Below, piece after piece: positions 6,576 through 8,775 of a stretch of DNA of 8,775 nt. Source of the stretch: Lachnospiraceae bacterium UBA3820 (GTDB lineage Bacteria > Bacillota > Clostridia > Lachnospirales > Lachnospiraceae); NCBI GenBank assembly GCA_002369325.1, contig DFDU01000019.1:1-8775 (forward strand), in the 5' to 3' direction. Under the pieces are notes generated by a model. That model was given only the letters and a program-made list of their open reading frames with translations, had not been told where the DNA came from and did no database searches. Numbering within the stretch: the first letter of the stretch is position 1; every line of letters begins with the position of its first letter. Made by a program: the position numbers and the translations under genes.

Positions 6576-7358
6576 TTGGATATCAGTAATATTTGTGTTA
6601 TCGGCGATGACAAAAGAATGGATTATACGGCAGAAGCTTTGTATTCGCTCGGTTTTGACGTATACCGGAACAAAAAATATATCAATAACAAATCCATGAT
6701 TGTATTGGCACCTCCTGCAAATGAAAAAATGACCCGCTTGATTATTCCTTATCTTGAATATGGACAGTTTTTATATGCAGGTGCAATGTCAAACAGGCTG
6801 ATACATCAATGTGAGCTAATGAAAATCAAATATGTGGATTATCTTAAGATAGAAGAGCTTACAAAAACAAATGCTGTATTGACTGCAAAAGGACTGATTA
6901 AGTACGCTTTATCGGATAATGTTAAATTAAATGAAGGTAAGTGTATGATTGCAGGTTACGGCTTCTGCGGGAAAGCAATCTCAAAAGTTCTTTCGGATTT
7001 TTATAAGGGTATAAGTATAGATATTTTGGTAAGAAGAAAAGAGTTGAAACCTGAAATTGAAAACGAAGGCTATGGATTTATTGATTTAAATTCTTATTCC
7101 GGTTTTGATTTCAAAAAATACAGATATATTTTTAATACAGTTCCGGCATTAATATTTAATAAGGATTTTATAGATTTGTTTTCTGACAATGTCATGATTT
7201 TTGATATTGCCTCGAAAGATGGCGGTGTCGATTTTTCATATTGCAAAGAAAAGAATATTTATGCGAAGCAATTTCCCGGTATACCGGGAAAAATTTATCC
7301 TGTAGAAGCCGGTAAAGCGATAGCGATGGCAATAATTAATGATATCAATCTAAGATAA
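6576..7358 (+). CDS. dpaA: Dipicolinate synthase subunit A
   Basis: DpaA (SpoVFA) acts with DpaB in the mother cell to convert a dihydrodipicolinate-pathway intermediate of lysine synthesis to dipicolinic acid, which accumulates in the spore core with calcium. The protein has two Rossmann-type domains. The second has the dinucleotide loop GYGFCG (residues 127-132), after the family block NAVLTAKGLIKYAL (99-112). Further blocks are NTVPALIF, FDIASKDGGVDF and PGIPGKIYPVEAGKAIA, the last matching the C-terminal family signature. At 260 residues it is shorter than the roughly 297 of B. subtilis SpoVFA. The difference falls mainly in the N-terminal domain, which goes from the first strand to APPAN within 48 residues. 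The start is a TTG with a strong ribosome binding site. Its stop lies in a small inverted repeat reaching the dpaB ribosome binding site. Confidence 0.92.
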   Translation: MDISNICVIGDDKRMDYTAEALYSLGFDVYRNKKYINNKSMIVLAPPANEKMTRLIIPYLEYGQFLYAGAMSNRLIHQCELMKIKYVDYLKIEELTKTNAVLTAKGLIKYALSDNVKLNEGKCMIAGYGFCGKAISKVLSDFYKGISIDILVRRKELKPEIENEGYGFIDLNSYSGFDFKKYRYIFNTVPALIFNKDFIDLFSDNVMIFDIASKDGGVDFSYCKEKNIYAKQFPGIPGKIYPVEAGKAIAMAIINDINLR

Positions 7359-7390
7359 CCTTTCATACGCAACAAAGATATGAGGTTATT
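7354..7390 (+). promoter_or_regulatory. Small inverted repeat linking the dpaA stop to the dpaB ribosome binding site
   Basis: ATAACCT (7355-7361), which contains the dpaA TAA stop, is complementary to AGGTTAT (7383-7389), which contains most of the dpaB Shine-Dalgarno (GAGG, 7382-7385). G-U pairs can be added on either side (7354/7390 and 7362/7382). The loop is about 19-21 nt. Such a hairpin would hide the dpaB start region until a ribosome ends on dpaA. It is short and mostly A-U, so stability is uncertain. Confidence 0.4.
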
Positions 7391-7393
7391 ATT

Positions 7394-7972
7394 ATGAAAT
7401 TATCAGAGTGCAATGTAGGATTTGCAATTACGGGTTCGTTTTGTACTTTTGATAAAATTAAATCACAAATAAAGATTCTTAAGGATAAATGTGCGGATAT
7501 AACACCTGTTTTTTCTTATAATACTTTAAATCTCGATACAAGATTTATAAAAGCAAGTGATTTTATCAATGAAATACGAAATATCTGCGGTAAGGAGGGA
7601 ATGTCTACAATTCAGCAGGCAGAAGCAGTCGGTCCCAACAGGCTCTTTGACGCTCTTGTCATTGCACCGTGCACAGGAAATACAATGGCAAAGCTTGCTA
7701 ACGGAATAACCGACACACCTGTTCTTATGGCGGCAAAGGCTCATCTTAGAAATAATCGTCCATTAATTATATCAATTTCCACAAATGATGCACTCGGAAT
7801 CAACCTTCAAAATATAGGAAAGCTGATGATTATGAAAAATATCTTCTTTGTTCCTTTTGGACAGGATGATTTTATCAAAAAGCCCAACTCCATGATAGCA
7901 GACATAACGAAAATTCCCGAAACCATAGAAGCCGCCCTTAAATTTACACAGCTTCAACCCATACTCATATAA
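7394..7972 (+). CDS. dpaB: Dipicolinate synthase subunit B
   Basis: DpaB (SpoVFB) is the flavoprotein-fold partner of DpaA in making dipicolinic acid. The 192-residue length is close to the roughly 200 of B. subtilis SpoVFB. Family blocks run through the whole protein: VGFAITGSFCTF (8-19), the nucleotide-binding-like ALVIAPCTGNTMAKLANG, TDTPVLMAAKAHLRNNRP, ISTNDALG, KNIFFVPFGQDDFIKKPNSM and the terminal QLQPILI. TGAGG at 7381-7385 precedes the ATG by eight bases. It follows dpaA by 35 nt and the two are certainly one unit. There is no classical U-rich terminator directly after it; the palindromes that follow may serve. Confidence 0.96.
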   Translation: MKLSECNVGFAITGSFCTFDKIKSQIKILKDKCADITPVFSYNTLNLDTRFIKASDFINEIRNICGKEGMSTIQQAEAVGPNRLFDALVIAPCTGNTMAKLANGITDTPVLMAAKAHLRNNRPLIISISTNDALGINLQNIGKLMIMKNIFFVPFGQDDFIKKPNSMIADITKIPETIEAALKFTQLQPILI

Positions 7973-7991
7973 CCATTTATCTCAGAATAAA

Positions 7992-8236
7992 CGGTATCAG
8001 TTGTGTTCATATACGGGATAATATAGCAGACGGTTAGCAATACTAACATTATTTTCTAAATCAGGCATTCGAATTTTTTTATCTTCGCACGAAACCGAAA
8101 ACTCGCTACGCTCAAACAGTTCGGTTTCTGAGCGAATCTATCAAAATTCTCATTGCTGATTTAACAAAAATAATGCAAATGTATTTGCTAACCGTCCGCA
8201 TATTATTCCCGTTATATATGAACACAACCGATACCG
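7992..8236. repeat. Palindrome A, 245-bp imperfect inverted repeat
   Basis: The ends CGGTATC (7992-7998) and GATACCG (8230-8236) begin an arm of 22 bp with one mismatch (7992-8013 with 8215-8236). Pairing continues with small bulges through GACGGTTAGCAA (8029-8040) and its exact complement at 8185-8196, the TAAATCAG octamer (8057-8064 with 8156-8163), and GAATTTT/AAAATTC. It ends in a central stem GAAACCGAA (8091-8099) with TTCGGTTTC (8120-8128) around a 20-nt loop. The whole could form one long hairpin in RNA or a cruciform in DNA. It has no coding capacity of its own and no clear target-site duplication. A non-autonomous mobile element (MITE-like) or a structured RNA are the main possibilities. 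Confidence 0.9.
8057..8163. repeat. Conserved 107-nt central domain, copy 1 (in palindrome A)
   Basis: The domain is bounded by TAAATCAG and its complement CTGATTTA. Inside are an outer helix TTCGC/GCGAA (8084-8088 with 8132-8136), an asymmetric internal loop AC/TGA, a 9-bp helix GAAACCGAA/TTCGGTTTC, and a loop 8100-8119 carrying ACTCGCTACGCTCAAAC. The second copy at 8362-8468 has the same length and layout. Confidence 0.75.
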
Positions 8237-8275
8237 ATAGCTCAAAATGGCACATTTGTGCATTTTGAGCTATCG
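8235..8275. repeat. Hairpin B, 41-bp near-perfect palindrome
   Basis: The left arm 8235-8253 (starting CGATAGCTCAAAATG) pairs with 8258-8275 around the four-base loop ATTT. All 18 pairs are Watson-Crick; one bulged G is left over in the left arm. Its first two bases are the last two of palindrome A and its last base directly precedes palindrome C. No T-run follows on the plus strand, so it is not a classical terminator, though such a strong stem could stop transcription or protect a 3' end. Confidence 0.9.
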
Positions 8276-8552
8276 AAATAATGTTTTCTGCTGACATATA
8301 AATAAGTAAATAGACGTAAAATAAACACTGAGGGTAAGTTATAACATTGTCCGATTTGCGTTAAATCAGAAACGAAAATTTGCAGATATTTGCTTGAAAT
8401 TGATATGTTTGAGCGAAAGCGAGTTTATCAATTTCGTGCAAATATCAAGAATTGAGTGCTCTGATTTAGCAAATTGATGACACGTTATAACTTACCCTCA
8501 GTGTTTGGTTACGTCGTTTGAAAATTCAGTTCGTCAGCAGAAAACATTATTT
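8276..8552. repeat. Palindrome C, 277-bp imperfect inverted repeat with perfect 20-bp ends
   Basis: The terminal 20 bp (8276-8295, starting AAATAATGTTTTCTGC) are perfectly repeated in inverse at 8533-8552. After a looser zone that still pairs at GACGTAA, a perfect 23-bp arm follows (8323-8345 with 8484-8506, containing ACTGAGGGTAAG). Then come the octamer TAAATCAG (8362-8369 with 8461-8468) and a central stem (8385-8405 with 8426-8446, 19 of 21 paired) around a 20-nt loop. The outer arms differ from those of palindrome A, while the centre is related. No open reading frame of note and no obvious target duplication. Confidence 0.92.
8362..8468. repeat. Conserved 107-nt central domain, copy 2 (in palindrome C, inverted relative to copy 1)
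   Basis: Read on the minus strand, this copy has TAAATCAG, a helix TTTGC/GCAAA, the internal loop AC/AA, a helix GAAATTGATA/TATCAATTTC and a 20-nt loop with ACTCGCTTTCGCTCAAAC. It ends in CTGATTTA, exactly 107 nt overall, as in copy 1. GCACGAAA on one strand of the stem is conserved, while neighbouring pairs change on both sides together. Confidence 0.75.
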
Positions 8553-8571
8553 AGGGAATGGAAAAAAGTTC

Positions 8572-8600
8572 TTGTACTATCGGGAGTTTTTATATATAAT
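8572..8600 (+). promoter_or_regulatory. Candidate sigma-A promoter for mutS
   Basis: TTGTAC (8572-8577), 17-bp spacer, perfect TATAAT (8595-8600). The -35 keeps only the TTG, but spacing is ideal. A second TATAAT at 8640-8645 has no matching -35 at a suitable distance and is closer to the gene than usual. Transcription from the first would leave a leader of about 60 nt. Confidence 0.5.
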
Positions 8601-8669
8601 GAAAATTGTGGTTAAACAAAGCTTACTTACAAGATGTTGTATAATTATTGAGATTTGGAGGACTTTTTC

Positions 8670-8775
8670 ATGGGCAAGCTTTCGCCGATGATGGAACAAT
8701 ATGTGGCTACAAAGGAGCAATATAAGGACTGTATTTTATTTTACAGGCTCGGAGATTTTTATGAAATGTTTTTTG
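8670..8775 (+). CDS. mutS: DNA mismatch repair protein MutS, N-terminus (partial)
   Basis: MutS binds base mismatches and small loops and, with MutL, starts mismatch repair. Only 35 codons are present before the right edge. They read MGKLSPMMEQYVATKEQYKD and then CILFYRLGDFYEMFF, the highly conserved start of the mismatch-binding domain. The Phe-Tyr-Glu at residues 30-32 is the F-x-E motif whose Phe stacks on the mispaired base. GGAGGA at 8657-8662 lies seven bases before the ATG. The rest of the protein, including the ATPase, lies outside the window. Confidence 0.95.
   Translation, partial: MGKLSPMMEQYVATKEQYKDCILFYRLGDFYEMFF

Larger units (their letters stand above)
7973..8669. other. Gene-free 697-bp interval between dpaB and mutS, mostly palindromic
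   Basis: No convincing coding region exists on either strand: open frames here are short, lack ribosome binding sites and run across inverted-repeat arms. The interval holds 19 bp of unremarkable sequence after dpaB, then three abutting palindromes (7992-8552) described separately, then about 117 bp leading to mutS with a candidate promoter. No tRNA, rRNA, transposase or CRISPR pattern is seen. Confidence 0.85.

Noticed and set aside
6496..6699. 67-codon plus-strand open frame overlapping the ends of the carboxypeptidase gene and dpaA
   Set aside because: It lies out of frame over the well-supported TTG start of dpaA and has no ribosome binding site or family signature.
8112..8297. 61-codon minus-strand open frame in the palindromic interval
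   Set aside because: It runs across the arms of palindromes A, B and C, has no ribosome binding site, and its protein resembles nothing; it is a by-product of the inverted repeats.
7992..8552. CRISPR array or retron-type noncoding RNA
   Set aside because: There are no direct repeats with regular spacers, and no cas or reverse transcriptase gene is in the window. Structure alone does not support either.
7985..8560. Target-site duplications around palindromes A and C
   Set aside because: Sequences just outside the ends (AATAAA on the left of A, AGGGAA on the right of C, and the internal junctions) do not match as direct repeats, so a specific transposition mechanism is not claimed.

Overview
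The window looks like a chromosomal segment of an endospore-forming, low-GC member of the Clostridia, most like Lachnospiraceae. The reasons are AT-rich codon use, strong purine-rich ribosome binding sites, and a set of sporulation genes (spoIVA, dpaA, dpaB) next to scpAB, a DacF-type carboxypeptidase and mutS. No species can be named from the sequence alone.

Layout. 1-141 is the end of gpsA. 160-1158 is an uncharacterised membrane-anchored SGNH/GDSL hydrolase. 1231-2691 is spoIVA, whose ribosome binding site lies in the right arm of a long terminator-like hairpin. 2741-4079 is scpA-scpB, tightly coupled, with a likely vegetative promoter inside the spoIVA tail. A bidirectional terminator at 4079-4106 separates scpB from a convergent HD-GYP gene (4105-5208, minus strand). 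Divergent from that gene are a D-alanyl-D-alanine carboxypeptidase (5331-6509) and then the dipicolinate synthase pair dpaA-dpaB (6576-7972). 7973-8669 has no gene and is mostly filled by three abutting palindromes. The first 35 codons of mutS run off the right edge.

How the genes work together. SpoIVA builds the ATP-dependent platform on which the spore coat assembles. DpaA/DpaB make dipicolinic acid, the calcium chelator that fills the spore core. The carboxypeptidase trims peptidoglycan stem peptides, either in growth or in cortex synthesis. ScpA/ScpB are the non-SMC subunits of condensin, and MutS is mismatch repair; both are vegetative housekeeping functions. Sporulation and vegetative genes therefore alternate, and the signals between them (hairpin plus sigma-E-like promoter before spoIVA, sigma-A-like promoter before scpA, terminator after scpB) look arranged to insulate them.

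The least explained part is 7992-8552. Two long imperfect palindromes (245 and 277 bp) flank a 41-bp perfect-stem hairpin with no spacer. The two large ones have different ends. They share a 107-nt central domain of identical length, with the same boundary octamer, the same internal-loop position, nearly the same 20-nt apical loop, and compensatory base-pair changes in the stem. That points to a family of structured elements rather than chance palindromes.
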